Below, one piece after another: positions 57,501-64,000 of a stretch of DNA of 64,000 nucleotides. How positions within the stretch are numbered: the stretch's first letter is position 1; each line of letters opens with the position of its first letter. The notes below the pieces were generated by a model. The model worked only from the letters and a program-made list of their open reading frames with translations. It was not told where the DNA came from and made no database searches. This stretch comes from Lacinutrix venerupis. Its GTDB lineage: Bacteria > Bacteroidota > Bacteroidia > Flavobacteriales > Flavobacteriaceae. Made by a program: the position numbers and the translations under genes. The stretch is taken from contig NZ_RCCH01000001.1 of NCBI RefSeq assembly GCF_003663945.1, positions 310,001 through 374,000 of the forward strand, read 5' to 3'.

Positions 57501-58904
57501 TTTACCGTTAAATACACTTTGCTTATATTCTCCATTTACAATTATATTTTTATAGCTATAATTGTTATAATTTATAGTGTAAACATCTCCTTTAACACCT
57601 GTTCTTAAATTTTCTTTTTTAAAACCAAAACCATCGACATCGAGATTTGAAGATATTTCTCCAAGTTTTGGATCTTCTAAAAAATCACCAATATTAAATT
57701 GGTCGAATATTATATTTCCTTTATAAGTAGCATGGTCTATACTATTTACATCTGATATACTTAAATTAGATTTTATAAAACCTAGCTCTGTATTAATATT
57801 TAAATCGGCAAGAATTTTTGTTGGTGTTATATCTGTTGTTCCTTGAATAACAAAATCGCCTAATTTATCGAATATTGAAGGAATTGATGCTCCTAAAACA
57901 TTTGGTAATAAACGTTTTAAATCTTTATAATTAGATGTTAAATTAGAAAACTCTCCAGCCATAGCAAAATTATTTTCTTCACTATTTAAAAGGTTTTTAA
58001 AATTTATATCGCCATAAATTTTAGTTCTAGTACTAGAATTTAATTTTAAATTATTTAATGTTAAATCGTTCAATGTGCCCGAAACATTTGTACTAAATCG
58101 CGCACGCTGGTTAACACCAAACTCATTATAAAAAACATTTAATTCATCTAAAGCAATGTTAGCGTCGCTAAAATTAGCATCTACATTTACTTTATTTTCA
58201 AAATCTTTAAAATCTTCTCTATTATAATTAAAAGTTAGATTTCCTTTAAGTGTAGAATTTTTGGTTTTAATATCTAAATTATTAAAAACCATATTTTTAA
58301 GCGTATATTCAAAATTGGTAGACATGTTTTGTACTATTAGTCCACGACTGTCTATAAAAGATAATGTGTTTATACGCGCACTTACATCGCTACCATTAAT
58401 TAGAAAATTTGTTGCATTAATATCTAACTTATTAAACTCAAGAATTTCTGGTGTCTCTTTATTTTTATCAATAAACTTAAATAAGCCATTGTATATTGAA
58501 ACATCGCTTGAAGACAGTAAAAATGTACTTTTTTCTGGTCTAGGATTATCACTATCAAATCTAGCTACAAAAACATCCAAATTAGTGTCTGTTTCACCTT
58601 TATAGGTTACGATATTAAAGATTAAATCTTCCATATCTATATCCCCAAAATTTAAAGTACCATTAATTATATTGCTAAAACTTAAAATAGATGTATTTAA
58701 CTCTGCAGCGCTAATTAATGTATCCTTTTTATAATCACGTATTAAAATTTCTTTTAGCTCTACATCGCCATTAAATTGAAGACCAACCTTACCAACGTTA
58801 ATATTAGTTTTATAATCTTCATTTAAACGTTTAGTTAAATAACCACCAAGTTTGGTTTGAACAGCTGGAATAGATAGCACCAACACCAAAATGATGAAAA
58901 GCAA
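54510..58904 (-). CDS. tamB: TamB-like translocation and assembly module protein
   Basis: At least 1464 residues. An N-terminal membrane helix (IILVLVLSIPAVQTKLG) is followed by a very long, repetitive beta-rich AsmA/TamB-type region (IYGDINFKN, VDGFGFKKENL, repeated L-x-G-x-I strands). The C-terminal DUF490/TamB domain is near 1000-1420 (GSAEIFGPTESLNITAEA, GRGNGSLLFNIN, LERPEPEFKFEFPNASS). It forms a bridge across the periplasm for lipids or outer-membrane assembly. The TTG at 58904 cuts the membrane helix. Open frame continues upstream (KNFLKIVGKLIAILLL) without any ATG, so the real start is probably a non-standard codon near 58957. Confidence 0.88.
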   Translation of the reverse strand: MLFIILVLVLSIPAVQTKLGGYLTKRLNEDYKTNINVGKVGLQFNGDVELKEILIRDYKKDTLISAAELNTSILSFSNIINGTLNFGDIDMEDLIFNIVTYKGETDTNLDVFVARFDSDNPRPEKSTFLLSSSDVSIYNGLFKFIDKNKETPEILEFNKLDINATNFLINGSDVSARINTLSFIDSRGLIVQNMSTNFEYTLKNMVFNNLDIKTKNSTLKGNLTFNYNREDFKDFENKVNVDANFSDANIALDELNVFYNEFGVNQRARFSTNVSGTLNDLTLNNLKLNSSTRTKIYGDINFKNLLNSEENNFAMAGEFSNLTSNYKDLKRLLPNVLGASIPSIFDKLGDFVIQGTTDITPTKILADLNINTELGFIKSNLSISDVNSIDHATYKGNIIFDQFNIGDFLEDPKLGEISSNLDVDGFGFKKENLRTGVKGDVYTINYNNYSYKNIIVNGEYKQSVFNGKLVADDTNLKLEFNGLADLSTEINTFDFSANVEYANLNKLNFYTRDSLSLFKGNVQMKMKGTTLDDAVGNISFNKTSYKNETEDYYFEDFAITSSFEGEKHIINVNSPDIIEGTMKGEFLFKDIPDLFENSIKNVYTNQSPNIIETDQYIDFNFKIYNKIVEVFYPEIVLGKNTYIRGRVETDEKEFKLTFKSPKIEWLDYFASEIEVQVDNKNPLFNTFVEIDSLNTNFYNISKFNLINVTLNDTLYMRSEFKGGNTNTDEYNLSFYHTVNENNNSVIGFKRSEVKFKNNLWRLNEASDKYNKIEIANDFRDFNVEQLILSHKNEEIKLAGVIRDSTYKDLKLNFKDVDLAKITPRIDSLSLAGNVNGKLDLLQKNGSYLPNSSITIDDLEINKTYFGSFDANIKGNQSLTNYSVKAKIKNDTKNAFEAIGDIDVSSDNAAIDVDLRFNDFNINILSPLLEPVLSNIRGDVTGNIAVIGDLKKPNFNGDLKIDNGGLKIPYLNVDFDFDKKSSVTLDNQNFNFNTIKITDVKYGTQGILDGKISHVNFGNWRLDLGIDTNRLLVLDTKEQEESLYYGTGFISGSAEIFGPTESLNITAEAETMKGTEFYIPLSDVESFGDNSFIHFLTPEEKRAKSEGIEIETKNISGLELFFDLNVTQDALIEIVMDKESGSTIRGRGNGSLLFNINTNDKFEMFGDFVVYEGIYNFLYGGIVQKEFSVNPYESTIAWNGNPLDAEINIQAIYKTRTNPSPLLDNPINRTIPVELEINLTGKLERPEPEFKFEFPNASSTIKSELNYRLDSKADIDNQALYLITTGSFNRQLQDINLSGTIAERINGLINGIFTDSDNKIKIGLNYEAGQNRPDYNTDDRVGFTLQTKITDRVLINGKVGVPVGGASDSVIAGDVQVDFLLNEEGTLTATVFNRENSIRNFGEEIGYTQGLGIAYSVDFDTFGELLRKIFNKQETESTEATPEEKTEPIEKDNPLPEGIGIKKKQ

Positions 58905-58974
58905 TAACAGTATTGCTATTAATTTACCTACTATTTTTAAAAAATTCTTAATACCTAATTTAAGTTTAAAAAGC

Positions 58975-58982
58975 TACCTTTG
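58975..58982 (+). promoter_or_regulatory. tsaD -7 promoter box TACCTTTG
   Basis: Exact TAnnTTTG match on the plus strand 55 bases before the tsaD ATG, in the gap shared with divergent tamB. No convincing -33 element is seen. Confidence 0.45.
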
Positions 58983-59036
58983 TTTTTCTATTAAATACAA
59001 TTCAAAATTAACAATTATAATGCCGAATATTTACTA

Positions 59037-60059
59037 ATGTCCTCACAAAATATTTACATCCTTAGTATTGAGTCTTCTTGCGATGATACATCGGCAGCTA
59101 TACTGTGTAACGACAAGGTTTTAAGTAATGTTGTTGCAACTCAAAAAATTCATGAAGAATATGGTGGAGTTGTACCAGAATTAGCTTCAAGAGCTCACCA
59201 ACAAAATATTGTACCTGTAGTACACCAAGCTTTAAAAAAAGCTAATGTTACTAAAGACCAATTACATGCCGTTGCTTTTACTCTTGGACCAGGTTTAATG
59301 GGTTCTCTTTTGGTAGGTACTAGTTTTGCAAAATCTTTAGCTTACGGTTTAAACATCCCGCTAATAGATGTAAACCACATGCAAGCACATATTTTAGCTC
59401 ATTTTATAACAGAAGATGGTTATAAAAAACCAGAGTTTCCATTTTTAGCTATGACTATTTCTGGAGGACATACACAAATTGTAAAAGTTACTAGCTACTT
59501 TAACATGGAAGTTATAGGTGAAACTATTGATGACGCTGTTGGTGAAGCATATGATAAAAGCGGAAAAATACTTGGCTTAGGCTATCCTGCAGGACCAGAA
59601 ATAGATAAACGTGCGCAATTAGGAAATCCAAAAGCCTTTAAATTTACAAAACCAAAAGTTGAAGGATTAAATTTTAGCTTTTCGGGATTTAAGACTGCTG
59701 TACTATATTTTATTCAGCGTGAAGTAAAAGAAAATCCAAATTTTATTGCCGAAAACTTAAACGATATCTGTGCTTCTATACAATACACCATAATTGGTAT
59801 TTTAATGGATAAATTAAAATTAGCAGCAAAACAAACTGGTATAAAACACATTGCTATTGGTGGTGGTGTCTCAGCAAACTCTGGTATTAGAAAAGCACTA
59901 AAAGATGGTGAACAAAAATTTGGATGGACTACTTATATACCTAAATTTGAATACACTACAGATAATGCCGGCATGATAGGCATTGTAGGTTATTTAAAAT
60001 ATTTAGAAAGTGATTTTGCAAAACAAGATGTTATGGCTTCCTCAAGACTAAAAATATAA
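59037..60059 (+). CDS. tsaD: tRNA N6-threonylcarbamoyladenosine synthase subunit TsaD
   Basis: Catalytic subunit for the t6A37 modification of ANN-decoding tRNAs, working with TsaB, TsaC and TsaE. The 340 residues show ILSIESSCDDTSAAIL, VVPELASRAHQQNI, the metal-binding NHMQAHILAHF, ISGGHTQIV, GEAYDKSGKILGLGYPAGPEID, FSFSGFKTAVL, IGGGVSANSGIRKAL, and YTTDNAGMIG with the last metal Asp. This is the normal full length. It is divergent from tamB. Confidence 0.98.
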   Translation: MSSQNIYILSIESSCDDTSAAILCNDKVLSNVVATQKIHEEYGGVVPELASRAHQQNIVPVVHQALKKANVTKDQLHAVAFTLGPGLMGSLLVGTSFAKSLAYGLNIPLIDVNHMQAHILAHFITEDGYKKPEFPFLAMTISGGHTQIVKVTSYFNMEVIGETIDDAVGEAYDKSGKILGLGYPAGPEIDKRAQLGNPKAFKFTKPKVEGLNFSFSGFKTAVLYFIQREVKENPNFIAENLNDICASIQYTIIGILMDKLKLAAKQTGIKHIAIGGGVSANSGIRKALKDGEQKFGWTTYIPKFEYTTDNAGMIGIVGYLKYLESDFAKQDVMASSRLKI

Positions 60060-60091
60060 TATTGAAAAAATAGATTCTTTGTTAAAATCTT

Positions 60092-60120
60092 GTTGATAAC
60101 CATATCAACTATTGCAATAG
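60092..60120. other. Overlapping palindromes downstream of tsaD
   Basis: GTTGAT-AACCAT-ATCAAC (60092-60109) is followed with one-base overlap by the perfect 12-base palindrome CTATTGCAATAG (60109-60120). No T-run follows, so this is not an obvious terminator. It could be a regulator site for the downstream parvulin gene, whose start is 50 bases on. Unverified. Confidence 0.3.
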
Positions 60121-60170
60121 ATACCTTATTTTTTCGTTTTTTTGTAAACTAAAATAAACCTACAATAAAA

Positions 60171-60806
60171 ATGAACAAATTTTTCTTTTTCCTATTTTTT
60201 ACTTTATCACTTTCAATATTTGCGCAAACCAATGTTAAAAAAGACCTTAAAGACATTGAGACTTTAGAGCAAGCAGAAGATTATATTGGTGAGAAAAAAT
60301 CAAGAAAGAAAAAATTAATGGTTTTTAATACCGAAAAACATCATAGCAAACTCGCTAAAGAGCTTTTAGAAATGCCTGCAGGATTTACTAAAACCGAAAG
60401 AACGCAGTTTAACAAAACACATTATAAAGTAGTTAAAAAAGAAAACGAACCGCATTACAGAATAAGTTATATTTATTTTGATGGTAATAAAATGCCGGTA
60501 GACGAAATATATAATTTACGTAAAACCATAATGACAAAATATGCTAAAGGTGTAGATTTTGGTGATTTAGCTAAAAAATATTCTATGGCAGATAATGCTA
60601 GAAAAGGTGGAGATTCTGGTTGGGTAAAAGATGGACAATTGCCAATTGAAATAGAAGAAGAAGCTAATAACTTAGCACACCAAGTTGATGATATTTTTGA
60701 TGTTGGTATTACAGATGATAACGGTTTTTATATTATAAAAAAAACACATAGACTACAATTAATTAAAGAAGTTTATGTACTTAAAGTACAAGAAGAAATA
60801 GATTAA
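60171..60806 (+). CDS. Exported parvulin-type peptidyl-prolyl isomerase
   Basis: 211 residues with a signal peptide (about 1-19, FFFFLFFTLSLSIFAQ). The C-terminal parvulin/rotamase domain (about 100-200) has YRISYIYFDGNKMPVDE, VDFGDLAKKYSMADNARKGGDSGWVKDGQLP, and NGFYIIKKTHRLQL. The PpiC-type segment KGGDSGW is diagnostic. The N-terminal 80 residues are charged and helical without chaperone-domain motifs. It likely assists folding of envelope proteins. Its stop overlaps the rsmE start. Confidence 0.88.
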   Translation: MNKFFFFLFFTLSLSIFAQTNVKKDLKDIETLEQAEDYIGEKKSRKKKLMVFNTEKHHSKLAKELLEMPAGFTKTERTQFNKTHYKVVKKENEPHYRISYIYFDGNKMPVDEIYNLRKTIMTKYAKGVDFGDLAKKYSMADNARKGGDSGWVKDGQLPIEIEEEANNLAHQVDDIFDVGITDDNGFYIIKKTHRLQLIKEVYVLKVQEEID

Positions 60807-61525
60807 TGCAATTATTTTATAATCCTGAAATTACAGAAACTACTACTCAATTTTCTTTCTCTAAAGAAGAAAGCAAACATATTATTAAAGTTTTACGTAA
60901 AAAAACAGGAGATACTATGCATATTACTAACGGTAGTGGCTGGCTATTTGCTGCCGAAATTATAAGTGATAACATAAAAAATTGTGTCGCTCAAATTAAA
61001 ACAAAACAATTTCAAGAAAGAAAAAAATATAATTTACACCTAGCTGTTGCACCTACAAAAATGAATGATCGTTACGAGTGGTTTTTAGAAAAGGCAACAG
61101 AAATTGGTATTCAAGAAATTACACCTATTATTTGCGACCATAGCGAACGTAAAATTATTAAACCAGAGCGTTTTCATAAAATTTTACAATCTGCTATGAA
61201 ACAATCTTTAAGCAGTTACCTTCCAAAATTAAACGAGGCTATAGCTTTTAAAGATTTTATTAAACAAGATTTTAAAGGTCAAGACCATTTATTTATTGCA
61301 CATTGTGAAGACTCGAATAAAAAATCTTTAAAACAAGAGCTTAAAGCTAATAAAAATACAACTATATTAATTGGTCCAGAAGGCGATTTCTCTACTAAAG
61401 AAATAGCAAACGCCATACAAAATAAATTTATTCCTGTAACTTTGGGAGAAACACGCTTGAGAACAGAAACTGCAGCAATAGTAGCATGTCACTCCGTTGC
61501 ATTTTTAAATGAATCTATTAATTAA
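60806..61525 (+). CDS. rsmE: 16S rRNA m3U1498 methyltransferase RsmE
   Basis: 239 residues of the SPOUT class. A PUA-like N-terminal part (FSKEESKHIIKVLRKKTGD, NGSGWLFAAEI) is followed by the knotted methyltransferase domain: LAVAPTKMNDRYEWFLEKATEIGI, TPIICDHSERKII, ILQSAMKQSLSSYLP, the SAM-binding LIGPEGDFSTKEI, and TLGETRLRTETAAIVACH. All family signatures are present. It overlaps the parvulin stop codon by one base and precedes the DUF4159 gene by six. Confidence 0.97.
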   Translation: MQLFYNPEITETTTQFSFSKEESKHIIKVLRKKTGDTMHITNGSGWLFAAEIISDNIKNCVAQIKTKQFQERKKYNLHLAVAPTKMNDRYEWFLEKATEIGIQEITPIICDHSERKIIKPERFHKILQSAMKQSLSSYLPKLNEAIAFKDFIKQDFKGQDHLFIAHCEDSNKKSLKQELKANKNTTILIGPEGDFSTKEIANAIQNKFIPVTLGETRLRTETAAIVACHSVAFLNESIN

Positions 61526-61531
61526 TATTTA

Positions 61532-62173
61532 ATGAAATTACTTTTATCTCTTTTCTTTTCTCTATATTCTTTTGCTATTTTCTCGCAAGATATTGCCATT
61601 TTAAAATATAAAGGTGGTGGCGATTGGTACTCCAACCCAACAGCATTACCTAATTTAATTAAGTTTTGTAATAAGAATATAAATACTAAAATAAACGAAA
61701 AACCAGAAACCGTAGAAGTTGGCAGCATAGATATTTTTCAATTTCCTTTACTACACATGACGGGTCATGGCAATGTTTTTTTTAATGAAGAAGAAGCCGA
61801 AAATTTACGTAATTATTTAATTTCTGGAGGTTTTTTACATATTGATGATAATTATGGTATGAAACAATATGTAACTAAAGAGCTAAAAAAAGTATTTCCA
61901 AATCAAGAATTAAAAGAACTACCAGCAAACCATGACATTTTTAAAACTAGTTATAAGTTTCCAAAAGGCTTACCAAAAATTCATGAACATGATGGTAAAA
62001 GACCACAAGCATTAGGGTTGTTTTATGAAAATAGATTAGTACTTTTATTAACTATAGAAAGCGATTTAGGAGATGGATGGGAAGATAAAGAAGTACATAA
62101 CGACCCTGAAGATGTAAGATTAAAAGCTTTGCAAATGGGAGCAAATATTGTTAAATACGTTTTCGAAAATTAA
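61532..62173 (+). CDS. Exported DUF4159 protein
   Basis: 213 residues with a signal peptide (about 1-19, LLSLFFSLYSFAIFSQ). The mature domain fits DUF4159: KYKGGGDWYSNPTALPNLI, a glutamine-amidotransferase-like core HMTGHGNVFFNEEEAENLRNYL, GGFLHIDDNYGM, and HDGKRPQALGLFYENRLV. No enzymatic role is established for the family. It is often found next to MoxR/VWA systems elsewhere, but here it is between two RNA methyltransferase genes. Confidence 0.88.
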   Translation: MKLLLSLFFSLYSFAIFSQDIAILKYKGGGDWYSNPTALPNLIKFCNKNINTKINEKPETVEVGSIDIFQFPLLHMTGHGNVFFNEEEAENLRNYLISGGFLHIDDNYGMKQYVTKELKKVFPNQELKELPANHDIFKTSYKFPKGLPKIHEHDGKRPQALGLFYENRLVLLLTIESDLGDGWEDKEVHNDPEDVRLKALQMGANIVKYVFEN

Positions 62174-62183
62174 AATTCTAGCA

Positions 62184-62684
62184 TTGCAACTTACTCACTA
62201 CACTACAAATTTTAATAAAAAAATTTTTCCAATTACTTTAATTTGTGAAAATGTTTCTAACGCTCCAAATATTGGTAGCTTGTTTCGTATAGCAGATGCT
62301 TTTGGTGTTGAAAAAATAATATTTTGTAGCAATAACATTCCTTTGGGAAGGAAAATGACTAAAACATCTCGCGCTACAGAAAAAGTAGTAAAATATGAAA
62401 TTATCGAAAATATTTCAGAAGTAGTTACAAATTTAAAAACGCTAAACTATCAATGTATTGCTTTAGAAATAACTAAAAACAGTTTACCAATTCATACATT
62501 TCAATTTTCATCAAAAAAACCAATAGCTTTAATAATTGGAGATGAAAACTTTGGTGTTTCGGAAAACATACTTAATAAATGTGAGCATACATTGCATATT
62601 AATATGTTTGGTCAAAACAGTAGCATGAATGTAGTTCAAGCTACTAATATTGCGCTTTATGAAATAACAAAACAGTTACAATAA
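62184..62684 (+). CDS. SpoU-family (TrmH-like) tRNA/rRNA 2'-O-methyltransferase
   Basis: About 166 residues of a compact SPOUT domain. Motif 1 is LICENVSNAPNIGSLFRIADAFG with the catalytic Asn/Arg, motif 2 is IALIIGDENFGVSENILNKC, and motif 3 is LHINMFGQNSSMNVVQATNIALYEI. The target nucleotide is unknown. The longest frame opens at TTG 62148 and would overlap the previous gene by 26 bases. I prefer the TTG at 62184 (MQLTHYTTNF), which leaves a ten-base spacer and matches the N termini I remember for relatives. Both starts are TTG. Confidence 0.88.
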   Translation: MQLTHYTTNFNKKIFPITLICENVSNAPNIGSLFRIADAFGVEKIIFCSNNIPLGRKMTKTSRATEKVVKYEIIENISEVVTNLKTLNYQCIALEITKNSLPIHTFQFSSKKPIALIIGDENFGVSENILNKCEHTLHINMFGQNSSMNVVQATNIALYEITKQLQ

Positions 62685-62759
62685 ATTAATTTTAGTAATT
62701 TCCCTTAAAATTAAATAATAGCAAATACATATTTATAAACCAATGCCTATATTTACCTT

Positions 62760-63851
62760 ATGAATTCTAAAGCAATTTCAAATGGCATTTTAAGAGCTGT
62801 TGCAATACTTGTAGGTATAGCAGTGCTTCTATGGTTTTTATATAAAATTCAATCTGTAATTGCATATATTACAATTGCTGGTGTAGTATCACTTATTGGC
62901 AGGCCTGTTAAACGTTTTTTTATGACAAAACTAAAGTTTGGAGATACACTTGCTGTAGTAGTAACTATGCTATTATTTATTTTAATTTTATCTGGACTTA
63001 TAGGCATGTTTATACCTTTAGCTATAGAACAAGGTCAAAATTTATCGCTTTTAGATATTGAACAATTACAAATTAACATAGAAAATTTGTATAAAGAATT
63101 TATAAGCCATTTTGGATTAAGCAATGCTAGTGTAGAAGAATCGATTGAAGATTCTAAACTTATAGCCAATTTAAATTTTGGGTTTATACCAGATTTTTTA
63201 AATGCTATAATTTTAGGCTTAAGCAGCTTTAGTATTGGTTTGTTTTCTGTATTATTTATTTCGTTTTTCTTTTTAAAAGATAGTACTCTTTTTGGCAAAA
63301 GTGTAATGTCTTTATTTCCAAAAGCGCATGACGATAGAATAAAAAGATCTTTATTTACGATTAGAGACCTACTATCAAGATACTTTGGAGGATTATTAAT
63401 CCAACTATTAATATTATTTGTAATTTATTCTTCAGTATTAGTTGTTTTCGGAATTAAAAACGCAATAATAATTGCTTCTCTTTGTGCACTTTTAAATGTT
63501 ATTCCATACGTAGGACCAATTATTAGTGCAGTATTAATTATACTATTAACAATGTCAAGTAATTTGGGAGAAAGCTTTAGTGATGTAATTTTACCTAAAA
63601 CTATTTATGTTATGATTGGTTTTATAATAGCTCAACTGGTAGACAACTTTTTCAGTCAGCCATTTATTTTTTCTAAAAGTGTTAAGTCTCATCCTTTAGA
63701 AATTTTTATAGTTATTGTTATTGCTGGTTTACTTTTTGGTATAACTGGCTTAATATTAGCTGTGCCATTATATACCGCGATAAAGGTTATTGCAAAAGAA
63801 TTTTTATCAGAATACAGAATTGTTAAAAGATTAACCAAAGGATTAGAATAA
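62760..63851 (+). CDS. AI-2E (PerM/YdiK) family permease
   Basis: 363 residues with about eight membrane helices. A paired N-terminal set (ILRAVAILVGIAVLLWFLYKI, TLAVVVTMLLFILILSGL) is followed by an extracytoplasmic helical stretch around 110-140. Family segments include GLFSVLFISFFFLKDSTLF, YFGGLLIQLLILFVIYSSV, NVIPYVGPIISAVLIILL, and GLLFGITGLILAVPLYTAIKVI. Members export varied small molecules or act as antiporters, so the substrate is not assigned. It starts 75 bases after the methyltransferase gene. Confidence 0.92.
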   Translation: MNSKAISNGILRAVAILVGIAVLLWFLYKIQSVIAYITIAGVVSLIGRPVKRFFMTKLKFGDTLAVVVTMLLFILILSGLIGMFIPLAIEQGQNLSLLDIEQLQINIENLYKEFISHFGLSNASVEESIEDSKLIANLNFGFIPDFLNAIILGLSSFSIGLFSVLFISFFFLKDSTLFGKSVMSLFPKAHDDRIKRSLFTIRDLLSRYFGGLLIQLLILFVIYSSVLVVFGIKNAIIIASLCALLNVIPYVGPIISAVLIILLTMSSNLGESFSDVILPKTIYVMIGFIIAQLVDNFFSQPFIFSKSVKSHPLEIFIVIVIAGLLFGITGLILAVPLYTAIKVIAKEFLSEYRIVKRLTKGLE

Positions 63852-63861
63852 AACAATACTT

Positions 63862-64000
63862 TTGATTTCCAGCATTTTAACCAAAGAAGTACAAAACTAT
63901 ATCAATAATAATATTAATTCTAATATTTCTAAATTAATATTAAAAGGTACTAGTTTTCCAAATGTTGAAACTTCACAATTAATTGAACAAATTGAAGCAA
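63862..64000 (+). CDS. THUMP-like SAM-dependent methyltransferase (N-terminal fragment)
   Basis: Read by hand from the right edge: a TTG-initiated frame of 46 codons running off the window, beginning MISSILTKEVQNYINNN and containing KLILKGTSFPNVETSQLIEQIE. This matches my memory of the N terminus of the flavobacterial class I methyltransferase with a THUMP-like domain. No catalytic motif is inside the window. It starts ten bases after the permease stop codon, so it is probably co-transcribed. Confidence 0.65.
   Translation, partial: MISSILTKEVQNYINNNINSNISKLILKGTSFPNVETSQLIEQIEA

Noticed and set aside
62148-62183. Upstream TTG start and 26-base overlap for the SpoU methyltransferase
   Set aside because: The added 12 residues (MLNTFSKIKILA) look like read-through of the DUF4159 tail; the TTG at 62184 gives a normal spacer and N terminus.

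Overview
The window is AT-rich chromosomal DNA from a member of the Bacteroidota, almost certainly family Flavobacteriaceae; the genus cannot be fixed from sequence alone. The main evidence is PorX (type IX secretion regulator), an LpxC-FabZ fusion, BshA for bacillithiol, a GH3-beta-lactamase fusion, starts without Shine-Dalgarno sequences, and several exact matches to the Bacteroidota -7 box TAnnTTTG. Everything looks like core chromosome. I see no rRNA, tRNA, CRISPR array, insertion sequence or prophage. No gap between genes exceeds 300 bases.

Layout. 1-7181 (minus) is a complete histidine operon, hisG-D-C-B-H-A-F-IE, with hisIE cut by the window edge. It is preceded by a peptide leader rich in His codons and a terminator hairpin (7236-7384), a classical attenuator. 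7438-12621 (minus) holds an SPFH/prohibitin protein, a VWA-like membrane protein, a small exported protein, fabG and sucD. 12739-17920 (minus) is the lipid A/EF-P block: lpxD, lpxC-fabZ, lpxA, efp, a second LpxD-like acyltransferase and an NTF2-like protein. An HD phosphohydrolase and porX diverge at 19.3 kb.

21836-29002 (minus) is the most unusual block. Two GshB-like ATP-grasp ligases bracket a DUF1704 'QEGLA' metallopeptidase, an N-formylglutamate amidohydrolase-family enzyme, a TerB-like protein, a two-domain sulfurtransferase and a DUF6624-like lipoprotein. A glutamate/aspartate-type symporter lies upstream. I read it as a candidate system that adds and removes amino acids on a peptide or protein.

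30584-42532 carries aroC, an LpxH-like phosphoesterase, a large FAD/Fe-S dehydrogenase, a small beta-barrel protein, an OmpH/Skp chaperone, bshA, the GH3-beta-lactamase fusion and serB. 42559-47933 (minus) is an envelope and redox run: amidase, MlaD-like protein, membrane Fe-S protein and CCG-domain protein. From 48 kb come lptD, ridA, a GlcNAc kinase-like protein, gapA, pfkA, a giant TamB, tsaD, a parvulin, rsmE, a DUF4159 protein, a SpoU methyltransferase, an AI-2E family permease and the start of a THUMP-type methyltransferase.

Common themes are outer-membrane construction (lpx genes, lptD, tamB, Skp, MlaD, amidase) and tightly packed operons. TTG or other non-ATG starts are frequent, and in several genes they decide where the protein begins.
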